Shown: positions 16,611-24,289, counted from the first letter of the stretch. The stretch: 35,148 nt of DNA from Chloroflexota bacterium (GCA_028872875.1 JAGWOC010000030.1:1-35148), one strand, 5' to 3'. Notes: generated by a model from the letters alone, not told the origin. Made by a program: numbers and translations.

Positions 16611-17852
16611 CACGACGTCACCATCGACGACATTCGGGCGGCGCGCGAGCGCTTCGGGGCGGCGGTGCGCCGCACGCCCCTGCTGCCCTCCACCGTGCTG
16701 AGCGCGCTGTGCGATGCCGACGTACGGCTCAAGGCAGAAAACCTGCAGCACACCGGCTCGTTCAAGGTGCGCGGTGCCATGAACCGCATCGCCGCGCTTT
16801 CGGCCGACGAGCGCGCGCGCGGCGTCATCGCCGCGAGCGCCGGCAACCACGCGCAGGGGGTCGCCGTGGCGGCGCGCGCGCACGGCGTGCGGGCGACGAT
16901 CGTGATGCCGCGCACGGCGCCGCTCGCGAAGGTCGAAGCGACGCGCGACTACGGCGCGGAAGTGCTGCTCCACGGCGACTCGTTCGAGGCGGCGCGCGAC
17001 CAGGCGCAGCGGCTCGCGCGCGAACGCGGACTCGTCGCCATCCCGGCGTTCGACGACCCCCTGGTCGTCGCCGGCCAGGGGACGCTCGGACTGGAGATCG
17101 TGGAGGACCTGCCGGGCGTCGAGGTCGTGCTCGTGCCCGTCGGCGGCGGCGGCCTCGCGGGCGGCATCGGCGTGGCGCTGCGCGCGCTGCGCCCTCACGC
17201 GCGCGTGATCGGCGTGCAGGTGGAAGCGGCGCGCGGCGTGCAGCGGTCGCTCGCCGAAGGGCGCACGGTCTCGCTCGCGTGCGGACCGACGATCGCCGAA
17301 GGGATCGCCGTCGGCGGGCCGGGCGAGGTGACGTTCCCGCTGCTGCAACGCTGCCTCGACGGAGTCGTCGTGGTGGACGAGGACGCGGTGGCGCAGGCGA
17401 TGGTGCTGCTGCTCGAGCGCTCGAAGCTCGTCGTCGAGGGCGCGGGCGCCGTCGGCGTGGCGGCGCTGATGGCAGGGAAGGTCGATGTCGCTGGCAAGCG
17501 CGTGGTGGCGGTGCTGTCCGGGGGCAACGTCGACATCAACATGCTGGCGCGCGTGGTCGAGCACGGGCTGATGCAGGCGGGCCGCTATTACAGCCTGACC
17601 GTTGGCGTCGACGATAAGCCCGGGCAACTGGCGATGCTGACCGCGCTGCTCTCGGAGACGGGCGCGAACGTCCTCAGCGTCGCACACCACCGGTTCGGCA
17701 TCGCGCTCCCGGTCGGGCGCGTGCAGGTCGTGCTGCTCCTCGAAGTGCGCAACGCCGCGCACGCGGAGGAGGTGCGGCGCGCGCTCGGGGCCGCGGGCTT
17801 CGTGCGCGCCGTGGACGGCGGGCCCGAGTACGTGCCGGCGGCGTGGGCGTAA
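16608..17852 (+). CDS. ilvA: Threonine ammonia-lyase with ACT domain
   Basis: 414 aa PLP enzyme that deaminates L-threonine to 2-oxobutanoate, the first step of isoleucine synthesis (or threonine catabolism). PLP Lys is K53 in 'HTGSFKVRGA'; 'ASAGNHAQGVA' and the phosphate-binding Gly loop 'VPVGGGGLAGG' are intact, as is 'LSGGNVD'. The C-terminal part (about 330-405) is a single ACT domain ('YSLTVGVDDKPGQLAMLTALLSETGANVLSV'). This places it in the shorter class that has one ACT domain, not the two-ACT-like-domain biosynthetic form of E. coli. Amino-acid feedback is likely but the effector is unknown. It is transcribed alone from a leaderless promoter. A heptanucleotide array starts 10 nt after its stop. 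Confidence 0.93.
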   Translation: MHDVTIDDIRAARERFGAAVRRTPLLPSTVLSALCDADVRLKAENLQHTGSFKVRGAMNRIAALSADERARGVIAASAGNHAQGVAVAARAHGVRATIVMPRTAPLAKVEATRDYGAEVLLHGDSFEAARDQAQRLARERGLVAIPAFDDPLVVAGQGTLGLEIVEDLPGVEVVLVPVGGGGLAGGIGVALRALRPHARVIGVQVEAARGVQRSLAEGRTVSLACGPTIAEGIAVGGPGEVTFPLLQRCLDGVVVVDEDAVAQAMVLLLERSKLVVEGAGAVGVAALMAGKVDVAGKRVVAVLSGGNVDINMLARVVEHGLMQAGRYYSLTVGVDDKPGQLAMLTALLSETGANVLSVAHHRFGIALPVGRVQVVLLLEVRNAAHAEEVRRALGAAGFVRAVDGGPEYVPAAWA

Positions 17853-17862
17853 GCGCGAGCGA

Positions 17863-17911
17863 CAGCAGACAGCAGACAGCAGACAGCAAACAGCAAACAG
17901 CAAACAGCAGG
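17863..17911 (+). repeat. Heptanucleotide array B (CAGCARA)
   Basis: Seven perfect-length 7-nt units (49 nt): three CAGCAGA, three CAGCAAA and one CAGCAGG. It sits just after the ilvA stop and before the convergent zinc-ribbon gene. The CAG strand is the coding strand of the preceding gene. Confidence 0.9.
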
Positions 17912-17976
17912 GTGTCAGCGGCAGTGTGTCGCGGGAAAGGCGCGCCGGGATCTTTGGTGGGGCGCGGAGGAGGGGA

Positions 17977-18582
17977 TCAGCCGCCGTCGGCAGCGGGGTC
18001 GGCGGGCGCCGGCTGCGGCGCGGGCGGCGTGTAGGTGGCGGTGCTGGCGCGCCGCGCGGGCGGTGCGGGACTCGGCGGCGGGACGACGCGCTCTCGTCCG
18101 TTGGCCGGCAGGCTCGTCTCGGGAGGGCGCAGCGGCGCCGGCGCGCGGTCGGCGCCGCAGTACGGGCAGAGCACCCACGTCGTGAGCAGGGCCTTGCCGC
18201 AGTGGTCGCAGGCGACCCGCAGCGTCGTGCGGCAGTACGGACAGGCGAGGAACGCGGCCTCGATGCGGCGGCGGCACGTGGGACAGGTCTCCTGCTCCTG
18301 GATCTCCTGCAGCAGCGCCTCGGAGCCGAGCCGTCGGTCGTACAACTCGGCGAGCGTCTCCTTCGGCCGCAGGACCATGTAGAGCAAGATGCCTGGCAGG
18401 TTGAAGACCAGCACCACCATGACCGCGATGACGTGCGAGAACTGGTCGCGGGTGCGCGCGCGGATGTCCCGGTACGTCCAGACGAGCGCGCCGATCCACA
18501 TGACGAGGATGTAGGCGACGAGCACGATCACCGCAATCGCGACCGCGGTCTGCCAGGTGCCGCTCCAGATCGCCATCAGCAT
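17977..18582 (-). CDS. Membrane-anchored double zinc ribbon protein
   Basis: 201 aa from the ATG at 18582. Two membrane segments (about residues 9-33 and 49-70) are followed by a linker helix and two zinc ribbons, 'CPTCRRRIEAAFLACPYC' and 'CDHCGKALLTTWVLCPYC', which supply eight Cys. A Pro/Ala/Arg-rich tail ends the protein. The ribbons should face the cytoplasm. The family is common in Chloroflexi-type genomes and of unknown function; zinc-ribbon tails often mediate protein contacts. The frame is open to a GTG at 18618, but GAGGAG at 18592-18597 (minus strand) is well placed for the ATG at 18582 (9-nt spacing). It is divergent from pcrA. Confidence 0.8.
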   Translation of the reverse strand: MLMAIWSGTWQTAVAIAVIVLVAYILVMWIGALVWTYRDIRARTRDQFSHVIAVMVVLVFNLPGILLYMVLRPKETLAELYDRRLGSEALLQEIQEQETCPTCRRRIEAAFLACPYCRTTLRVACDHCGKALLTTWVLCPYCGADRAPAPLRPPETSLPANGRERVVPPPSPAPPARRASTATYTPPAPQPAPADPAADGG

Positions 18583-18641
18583 CGCGGCCATCTCCTCCGT
18601 CGGTGAGCCGCCGCCCACCCGGGAGTGAGCGCGTCATTGCG

Positions 18642-18650
18642 ATTATAGCA
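18642..18650 (-). promoter_or_regulatory. Extended -10 TGcTATAAT for the zinc ribbon gene
   Basis: Read on the - strand this is TGCTATAAT, a perfect extended -10. The predicted start of transcription near 18635 leaves about 50 nt to the chosen ATG. Confidence 0.6.
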
Positions 18651-18723
18651 TCGGCCCGGCGTGCCTGCCCGAGAGCAAGTCAAGACCAGGGGCGAATCAG
18701 GGGCCGGCGGACCGCCGGCGCGC

Positions 18724-18729
18724 TACAAT
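18724..18729 (+). promoter_or_regulatory. -10 box TACAAT for pcrA
   Basis: TACAAT ends 11 nt before the pcrA ATG, predicting a leader of about 5 nt and no room for a Shine-Dalgarno. No -35 is evident. Confidence 0.45.
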
Positions 18730-18740
18730 CGGGCACCGCT

Positions 18741-20972
18741 ATGGTTGCCACCGAGCACATCCTGCAGGAGCTGAATCCGCCCCAGCGCGAGGCCGTTACG
18801 GCGTCGGCCGGGCCGCTGCTGATCCTGGCCGGGCCCGGGTCGGGGAAGACGCGCGTCATCGCCCATCGCATCGCTTACCTGGTGGACCGCGAAGGGGTGG
18901 CGCCGTGGCGCATCCTGGCGGTCACATTCACGAACAAGGCGGCGCGCGAGATGCGTGGGCGCGTCGTCGCGCACCTCGGCGACGCGGCGCTCGACGTCGC
19001 TCTCGGCACCTTCCACTCGGTCTGCGCGCGGCTGCTACGGGTGGAAGCGGACCGCATCGGCCTGCCGCGCTCGTTCGCGATCTACGACGACGCCGACCAG
19101 ATGGCGCTGATCAAGCGCGTCACGGAGGGGCTGAACATCGACCCGAAGCGGTTCTCCGAACGCGCGATCCTCTCGACGATCTCGCGCGCCAAGAGCGAGC
19201 TCGTGTCGCCTCGTGCGTTTGCGGGATCCGCGAGCGACTACTTCGGCGAGCTCGTCGCGCGTTCGTACGAGCGCTACCAGGCGCTGCTCGAAGAGAACAG
19301 CGCGCTCGACTTCGACGACCTGATCGTGAAGACGGTCGAGATGCTGCGGGAGCATGAGGCGATCCGCGAGAAGTACCAGGAGCGCTTCCTGCACGTGCTC
19401 GTCGACGAGTTCCAGGACACGAACGTCGCGCAGTACCAGCTCGCGCGCATCCTCGCCGCCCGCCACGGCAACATCTGCGTCGTCGGCGACCCGGACCAGT
19501 CGATCTACTCGTGGCGCTCGGCGGACATCCGCAACATCCTCAACTTCGAGCGCGACTTTCCGGCCGCGCGCATCGTCCTGCTGGAGCAGAACTACCGCTC
19601 GACGCAGAACATCCTCGATGCGGCGCACGCCGTGATCTCGGGCAATCAGCAGCGCAAGCAGAAGTCGCTCTGGACCGAGCGCGGCGGCGGCGAGCCGATC
19701 GCGGTCTTCGAGGCGTATGACGAGACGGAGGAGGCGGAGTTCATCGCGCGCGAGATCGCGCGGCTGCTGGGCGAGGACGGCTGGGCGCACCGCGACTTCG
19801 CGGTGATGTACCGCACCAACGCGCAGTCGCGGGCGATCGAGGAGGCGCTGATGCGCGCCGGGATCCGCTACCAGCTCGTGGGCGGCACGCGGTTCTACGA
19901 GCGGCGCGAGGTCAAGGACGTGCTCGCGTACTTGCGGCTCGTCCACAACCCGTACGACCTGGTGGGCCTGACGCGCGTGCTCAACGTGCCCGGCCGCGGC
20001 ATCGGCGCCAAGACCGCGCAGCAGGTCGAGCGCTGGGCGCAGACGCTGGGCGTGCCGGTGTACACCGCGCTCCAGATCCTCGTCGCCCAGGAGTCGGGAA
20101 GCCAGCCGGCGGGGCTGCCCGATGCCGGCCGCCACCCCGTGGCGGCGCGCCAGGCGAAGGCGATCGTCGAGTTCGTGGGCCTGCTCGACGAGCTGATGGG
20201 CGTGGCGGCGAAGAACAACCTCTCGACGCTGCTCGACGGCGTGCTCGAACGCACGGGCTACCGCCGCTACCTCTTCGACGAGTTCGAGGACGCCGAGCAG
20301 CGCTGGGAGAACGTCGAGGAGCTGCGCAACGTCGCCGCCGACTACGACGGGCTGGCGCCCGGCAACGGGCTGGTGTCCTTCCTCGAGGACGTCGCGCTGA
20401 TCTCGGACGCGGACACCATCGCAGACGAGGGCGAGGCGCCGTCCGAAGGGCGCGTGACGCTGATCACGCTGCACTCCGCGAAGGGGCTGGAGTACCGCGC
20501 CGTGTTCATCATCGCCATGGAGGAGGGCGTGCTGCCGCACGTGCGCTCGTTCGATGACCCGGGGCAGATGGAGGAGGAGCGGCGGCTGTGCTACGTCGGC
20601 ATGACCCGCGCGAAGGAGCGGCTCTACCTGCTGCGCGCATTCAGGCGGTACGCGATGGGCTCGTCACAGCACAACCCGCCGTCGCGCTTCCTCCGCGACA
20701 TCCCGCCGCAGCTCATCGCGCAGCAGTCCGCCGTTACGGAGGCGTCCGAGCGCCGCTACCAGGCGCCGGCGCCGCGGATCGACGCCCGGCCGCCGGTGCC
20801 GGAGGACGCGGTGTTCAGCGGCGGCGAGAAGGTGCGCCACCCGCGCTTCGGCGAGGGCATCGTCGTCGCCTGCGTCGTGGCGAACGGCGACCAGGAGCTG
20901 ACCATCGCCTTCAAGGGGGAGGCGGGCATCAAGCGCCTGCTGCTATCGCTGGCGCCGCTGGAGCGTATGTAG
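18741..20972 (+). CDS. pcrA: ATP-dependent DNA helicase PcrA/UvrD
   Basis: 743 aa superfamily 1A 3-prime to 5-prime helicase for repair, replication restart and transcription-coupled repair. Motifs in order: Q-motif 'LNPPQREAV', Walker A 'GPGSGKT' (31-37), 'TFTNKAAREM' (Ia), 'DEFQDTN' (II), 'VGDPDQSIYSWR' (III), 'QNYRS' (IV), 'TLHSAKGLEYRAVF' (V) and 'CYVGMTRAKERLYL' (VI). The last 50 residues ('FSGGEKVRHPRFGEGIVVACV') are the Tudor-like C-terminal domain that contacts RNA polymerase in PcrA. The ATG at 18741 gives the canonical N-terminus; the longer open frame to 18603 is not supported. A heptanucleotide array follows the stop. Confidence 0.96.
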   Translation: MVATEHILQELNPPQREAVTASAGPLLILAGPGSGKTRVIAHRIAYLVDREGVAPWRILAVTFTNKAAREMRGRVVAHLGDAALDVALGTFHSVCARLLRVEADRIGLPRSFAIYDDADQMALIKRVTEGLNIDPKRFSERAILSTISRAKSELVSPRAFAGSASDYFGELVARSYERYQALLEENSALDFDDLIVKTVEMLREHEAIREKYQERFLHVLVDEFQDTNVAQYQLARILAARHGNICVVGDPDQSIYSWRSADIRNILNFERDFPAARIVLLEQNYRSTQNILDAAHAVISGNQQRKQKSLWTERGGGEPIAVFEAYDETEEAEFIAREIARLLGEDGWAHRDFAVMYRTNAQSRAIEEALMRAGIRYQLVGGTRFYERREVKDVLAYLRLVHNPYDLVGLTRVLNVPGRGIGAKTAQQVERWAQTLGVPVYTALQILVAQESGSQPAGLPDAGRHPVAARQAKAIVEFVGLLDELMGVAAKNNLSTLLDGVLERTGYRRYLFDEFEDAEQRWENVEELRNVAADYDGLAPGNGLVSFLEDVALISDADTIADEGEAPSEGRVTLITLHSAKGLEYRAVFIIAMEEGVLPHVRSFDDPGQMEEERRLCYVGMTRAKERLYLLRAFRRYAMGSSQHNPPSRFLRDIPPQLIAQQSAVTEASERRYQAPAPRIDARPPVPEDAVFSGGEKVRHPRFGEGIVVACVVANGDQELTIAFKGEAGIKRLLLSLAPLERM

Positions 20973-20991
20973 GGGGCGGGGAGAGCGGAGA

Positions 20992-21056
20992 CAGCAAACA
21001 GCAAGACAGCAAACAGCAAACAGCAAGACAGCAAACAGCAGACAGCAGACAGCAAA
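20992..21056 (+). repeat. Heptanucleotide array C (CAGCARA) between pcrA and cinA
   Basis: Nine units, seven of 7 nt (CAGCAAA, CAGCAGA) and two of 8 nt (CAGCAAGA). A second, more degenerate run with 7-nt phase (ACTATCC, ACTACCC, ACCATGA, ACCCGAA) follows at about 21069-21096. Together they fill the 135-nt gap. Confidence 0.88.
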
Positions 21057-21107
21057 CATCGACGATGCACTATCCACTACCCACCATGAACCCGAACCAA
21101 CGCCCAC

Positions 21108-22358
21108 ATGAAGGCTGAGATCCTCTCCATCGGCACCGAGATCCTGCTCGGCGAGATCGTCGACACGAACGCGCAGTACATCGCGTCGCGGCTGCCGGGG
21201 CTGGGCATCGACCTCTACTTCAAGGCCGTCGTCGGCGACAACCTCGACCGCCTGACGGAGACGATCGGGCGGGCGCGCGAGCGCTCGGACGTCGTCATCT
21301 GCACGGGCGGGCTGGGGCCGACGGAGGACGACCTGACGCGCGAGGCGATCAGCGCGGCGCTCGGCGAGGAGCCGCGCGTCGACCCGCAGCTCGAGCGCGA
21401 CCTGCGCGGATTCTTCGAGCGCCGCGGCTACACAATGCCCGAGCGCAACGTGAAGCAGTGCTGGCTGATCCCCTCGGCGCGCGCCATCCCGAACCCTCGC
21501 GGCACGGCGCCGGGCTGGTGGGTGGAGCGCGACGGCAAGATTATCGTGGCGATGCCCGGGCCGCCCACGGAGATGACGCGCATGTGGGAGCGGGAGGTGG
21601 CGCCGGAGCTGCTGCGCCGCAACCCCGGCTCGGTGCTGATCACGCGCACCCTGAAGACGACGGGCATCGGCGAGGGCACCGTCGACGAGATGGTGAGCCC
21701 GCTGCTCAAGTCCACCAACCCGAGCATCGGCATCTACGCGCGCGCCGACGGGGTGCACCTGCGCATCGCCGCCAAGGCGCCGACGGCCGGCGGCGCGCGC
21801 GCGCTGATCGCGCCGGTCGAGGAGGACGCGCGCGGCATCCTGGGGCCGGCGGTCTGGGGCGCCGACGACGACACGTTCGAGAGCGTGGTCGGGGAGATGA
21901 TGCGTGCGCGGGGCGTCACGCTGGCGACGATGGAGTCGTGCACCGGCGGCCTCCTCGCGAGCACGCTCACCGACGTGCCCGGGGCCTCGGACTACTTCCG
22001 CGGTGGGCTCGTGGCGTACCAGACCGAGCTGAAGGTCGCGTGGGGCGTGCCGCGCTCGATCATCGACGAGCACGGCGTGATCAGCGCGGAGTGCGCGCGG
22101 GCAATGGCGCAGGCGGCGCGCGAGCGGCTGGAGGCGAGCATCGGCATCGGCGTCACGTGCGTCGCGGGGCCGGACGAGCAGGAGGGGAAGCCCGTCGGGA
22201 CCGTGCACATCGGCATCGACGCGGTGTGGGCGGCGCCGCAGGCGGTGAGCTACGTCTACCCGCAGGGGCGGATGGCGGCCAAGCGCCGCGCCGTCACCAG
22301 CGCGCTCGGCCTGCTGCGGCAGTCGCTCTTGGGGTACACGCCGGCGGCGCTGGTGTAG
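21108..22358 (+). CDS. cinA: CinA family protein (nicotinamide-nucleotide amidohydrolase)
   Basis: 416 aa, full-length two-domain CinA. The N-terminal COG1058 domain (about 1-165: 'EILSIGTEILLGEIVDTNAQYIA', 'ICTGGLGPTEDDLTREA', 'MPGPPTEM') is a molybdopterin-binding-like fold linked to ADP-ribose pyrophosphatase activity. The C-terminal domain (about 260-410) has 'TMESCTGGLLASTLTDVPGASDYFRGG' and 'GVTCVAGPD', the PncC-type deamidase site with the catalytic Ser. Together they recycle pyridine nucleotides by converting NMN to nicotinate mononucleotide. The start is the canonical MKAEILSIG-type N-terminus, but it has no clear Shine-Dalgarno and lies 51 nt after the heptanucleotide array. Confidence 0.93.
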   Translation: MKAEILSIGTEILLGEIVDTNAQYIASRLPGLGIDLYFKAVVGDNLDRLTETIGRARERSDVVICTGGLGPTEDDLTREAISAALGEEPRVDPQLERDLRGFFERRGYTMPERNVKQCWLIPSARAIPNPRGTAPGWWVERDGKIIVAMPGPPTEMTRMWEREVAPELLRRNPGSVLITRTLKTTGIGEGTVDEMVSPLLKSTNPSIGIYARADGVHLRIAAKAPTAGGARALIAPVEEDARGILGPAVWGADDDTFESVVGEMMRARGVTLATMESCTGGLLASTLTDVPGASDYFRGGLVAYQTELKVAWGVPRSIIDEHGVISAECARAMAQAARERLEASIGIGVTCVAGPDEQEGKPVGTVHIGIDAVWAAPQAVSYVYPQGRMAAKRRAVTSALGLLRQSLLGYTPAALV

Positions 22359-22445
22359 CTTGGCCGCACGCATCGCAGCGACGGACGCTGGAAGCGAGTG
22401 TACTGCTTCCGAATTTGCGTTCGTGCATGCGACGCGAAGCGTGGA

Positions 22446-22484
22446 GCGCAGCCGCCCTCGGCTGTGCGTCCGGCGGAGCCGGAC
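22446..22484 (+). other. Twin adjacent hairpins between cinA and the PIG-L gene
   Basis: Hairpin 1: GCGCAGCCG (22446-22454) with CGGCTGTGC (22459-22467), one G-T pair, loop CCCT. Hairpin 2, touching it: GTCCGGC (22468-22474) with GCCGGAC (22478-22484), perfect, loop GGA. No T-run follows. They may end the cinA transcript or be a repeated palindromic element. Confidence 0.5.
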
Positions 22485-22553
22485 CGACGCGGTACAACGC
22501 CTCGTGTGACGAACGTTCGCCGCAAGCGCCTCGCCCGACCGGCGCGGCCACGC

Positions 22554-22568
22554 TACCCTGACCGTATG
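22554..22568 (+). promoter_or_regulatory. Leaderless -10 of the PIG-L gene
   Basis: TACCCT (22554-22559), six bases, ATG at 22566. It is 14 of 15 identical to the ilvA promoter-start block. There is no Shine-Dalgarno and no good -35. Confidence 0.5.
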
Positions 22569-23327
22569 TCCGCGAATCTCGAATCGTTGTACTCGCACAA
22601 GGAACTGCCCGTGAGCGCACCCGAAACCGACAACAAGGTGGCACTGGTCGTCGCCGCACACCCGGACGACGCCGACTTCGGCGCGGCCGGGACAGCGTAT
22701 CTCTGGTCGAAGGAAGGCTGGACGTTCTACTACCTGGTCTGCACGGACGGGAGCAAAGGCACCGCCGACCCGGCGATGCAGCCCGGCGACCTGATCCGCA
22801 TCCGGCGCGACGAGCAGCGGGAGGCGGCACGGCGGGCCGGCGTCCGGGACGTGTTCTTCCTCGACTACGTCGACGGCGAACTGACGTACACCCGACCGCT
22901 GCTGGGGGACGTCGTCCGCCACATCCGCATGCTCAAGCCCTACGCCGTGTTCACGCACGAGCCCACGGCGATGATCGTGCGGAACAGCTTCATCAACCAC
23001 TCCGACCATCGATGCGCCGGCCAGGTGACGATCGACGCCATCTATCCTTCGGCCCGCGACCGGCTGAACTTCCCGGAGCAGATCGAGCAGGGGCTCGAGA
23101 CGCACAACGTGAAGGAGATCTTCATCTGGGGGTCGGAGGAGACGAACTACGAGACGGACATCAGCGACGTCGTGGAGGCGAAGATCCACGCCCTGAACGC
23201 GCACGTCAGCCAGGGGCTCGGCGCCGAGGATCCGGACAGCCAGTTCCTGAAGTTCGTGCGGGAGCGCTGGCGCGGCGAAGACGGCCGCTACACGGAGCGC
23301 TTCCGGCGCGTCGTGATGTTTCGGTAG
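22566..23327 (+). CDS. PIG-L family deacetylase
   Basis: 253 aa zinc-dependent N-deacetylase. The catalytic motif is 'AAHPDDAD' (H32, D34, D35) and the third metal ligand lies in 'NHSDHR' (H145, D147, H148). The family removes acetyl groups from N-acetylglucosamine-type substrates: GlcNAc-inositol (MshB), GlcNAc-malate (BshB), GlcNAc-PI, or small-molecule glycans. The substrate here is not readable. An inositol-phosphate synthase and a GT4 glycosyltransferase lie 5-9 kb away, which makes a GlcNAc-inositol type substrate worth testing but does not prove it. Transcribed alone from a leaderless promoter. No signal peptide is present, so it should be cytoplasmic. Confidence 0.88.
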   Translation: MSANLESLYSHKELPVSAPETDNKVALVVAAHPDDADFGAAGTAYLWSKEGWTFYYLVCTDGSKGTADPAMQPGDLIRIRRDEQREAARRAGVRDVFFLDYVDGELTYTRPLLGDVVRHIRMLKPYAVFTHEPTAMIVRNSFINHSDHRCAGQVTIDAIYPSARDRLNFPEQIEQGLETHNVKEIFIWGSEETNYETDISDVVEAKIHALNAHVSQGLGAEDPDSQFLKFVRERWRGEDGRYTERFRRVVMFR

Positions 23328-23413
23328 TCCATAGTTCAGTTCCTGGTTCCCACGGTCCATTGCCCGCTTCATGAACCGTCGCGCGCGGCGCCGCCCGCGG
23401 ATCACATTGATGA

Positions 23414-23442
23414 TCGACGCAGGGCGATCGGCGTGCTACTAT
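23414..23442 (+). promoter_or_regulatory. Promoter of the exported protein gene
   Basis: TCGACG (23414-23419), 17-nt spacer, and TGcTACTAT with the hexamer at 23437-23442. The start of transcription near 23449 leaves about 27 nt to the GTG at 23476. Confidence 0.45.
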
Positions 23443-23475
23443 CGGCCGCGGCGGGGCACTGGAATCGGGGAAGCG

Positions 23476-24021
23476 GTGAAGTGGATCGCATTGGCGTGCG
23501 CCGTCGCGTGCGCGGTCGCGTACGCGTTTTCGTCCGGGACGGCCTTCGCGCAGCAGCCGCGGGACCCGTTGATCGTGCCGCAGGAGGGCGGCAACGGGTC
23601 GCTCTTCCAGATCGTCGGACAGTACGGCTGGACGCCTGGCGAGACGGTGACCATCCGCCTCGGCTGGACCGCGGTGGACCCGCTGCACTACGCGGGGCCG
23701 CTCTACCACGAGCGGACCGCAACGGTGCTGCGCGACGGCACGTGGAGCTTCCCGATCGCCGTCAACGACGCGCTCTTCCCGTTCCCGCTGGGCTCCGAGC
23801 CGAAGTTCATCGTCGTCGAGGCCACCAGCGCCTCGAAGACCGCCATCAACGCGTTCATCTACGCGCCGGGCGGACGGCTGCCGGCGGGGCCCGACGCGAT
23901 CGCGCTGCTCGGCTTCGGGCCGCCGCGCGCGAGCTCGCTGGCGCTGCTGGTCGCCGCGCTGTTCCTCGGGGCGACAGGCGGGCTGATCGTCGTCAGCGGC
24001 GCCGGGCAGCGGACGGCATAG
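23476..24021 (+). CDS. Exported protein with C-terminal membrane segment, unknown function
   Basis: 181 aa from the GTG at 23476, preceded by GGGGAAG. A Sec signal peptide ('WIALACAVACAVAYAFSSGTAFAQQ') is predicted to be cut after AFA (about residue 24). The mature part (about 25-150) is beta-rich with a repeated 'GWTPGETVTIRLGW' and 'LRDGTWSFPIAVND' flavour, resembling an Ig-like domain of the kind that begins 'pGe.v.v.'. A C-terminal hydrophobic segment (about 155-176) would anchor it outside the cell. No enzyme motif is seen and no family named with confidence. A frame open upstream to 23371 was rejected because the signal peptide fixes the start. Confidence 0.75.
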   Translation: MKWIALACAVACAVAYAFSSGTAFAQQPRDPLIVPQEGGNGSLFQIVGQYGWTPGETVTIRLGWTAVDPLHYAGPLYHERTATVLRDGTWSFPIAVNDALFPFPLGSEPKFIVVEATSASKTAINAFIYAPGGRLPAGPDAIALLGFGPPRASSLALLVAALFLGATGGLIVVSGAGQRTA

Positions 24022-24058
24022 GCGGCCGGCCGTTGCGGGCACGCAGCAGGCCCCAAAA

Positions 24059-24088
24059 TTGACGCCCTCGCCGCCCGCCTGCTATCCT
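24059..24088 (+). promoter_or_regulatory. Strong sigma-70 promoter of the small CxxC unit
   Basis: TTGACG (24059-24064), an 18-nt spacer, and TGcTATCCT with the hexamer at 24083-24088. It is the best complete promoter in the window. Predicted +1 is near 24095. Confidence 0.7.
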
Positions 24089-24114
24089 CCCTCGCAGGAA
24101 AGGAGGTGATGCGG

Positions 24115-24183
24115 ATGGACGATCGTCGTTGCGAGGCCTGCAAGCCGAGCACACTCCGCAGCACCTCGGGGGCTGACTCCTAG
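24115..24183 (+). CDS. 22-residue CxxC microprotein (or leader peptide)
   Basis: A 22-codon ORF, far too short for normal gene calling, between the exported protein and the gltD-like gene. AAAGGAGGTGAT (24099-24110) is a complete match to the anti-Shine-Dalgarno, and its GGAGG ends 8 nt before the ATG at 24115, the ideal distance. The peptide begins MDDRRC and has Cys at 6 and 9 (C-E-A-C), then Lys-Pro and a Ser/Thr-rich tail. It has its own near-consensus promoter and is followed by a perfect terminator stem. There is no gene on the + strand after it within 10 kb that it could control as an attenuator leader, so it looks free-standing. Alternatives are an sRNA whose ribosome site is incidental, or the relic of a longer gene. 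I know no family for it. Confidence 0.5.
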   Translation: MDDRRCEACKPSTLRSTSGADS

Positions 24184-24185
24184 CA

Positions 24186-24222
24186 GCTCTCCGGGGGCGG
24201 AGCCGATCCGGGGCCTCCCCGG
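24186..24222 (+). other. Structured 3-prime part of the small transcript
   Basis: Two hairpins follow the microprotein stop: GCTCtCCG with CGGAGC (24186-24203) and CCGGGG with CCCCGG around CCT (24208-24222). With the terminator they make the transcript after the ORF almost wholly structured, which also fits a small RNA. Confidence 0.45.
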
Positions 24223-24261
24223 CGCGGCTGCCGGGCGGCAGGCCTGGCAACAGTCATGATC

Positions 24262-24289
24262 GTGGCCCGGCCAGCAATGGCCGGGCCAC
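24262..24289 (+). terminator. Intrinsic terminator-like perfect 12-bp hairpin
   Basis: GTGGCCCGGCCA pairs perfectly with TGGCCGGGCCAC around a GCAA (GNRA) tetraloop. The tail is ATCGTCCCCCC, so the T-run is weak. It closes the small CxxC unit and may also act on transcripts from the convergent gltD-like gene. Confidence 0.65.

Noticed and set aside
24115-24183. Attenuator leader peptide of an amino-acid operon
   Set aside because: There is no run of one amino acid and no downstream + strand gene; the next gene is on the opposite strand.
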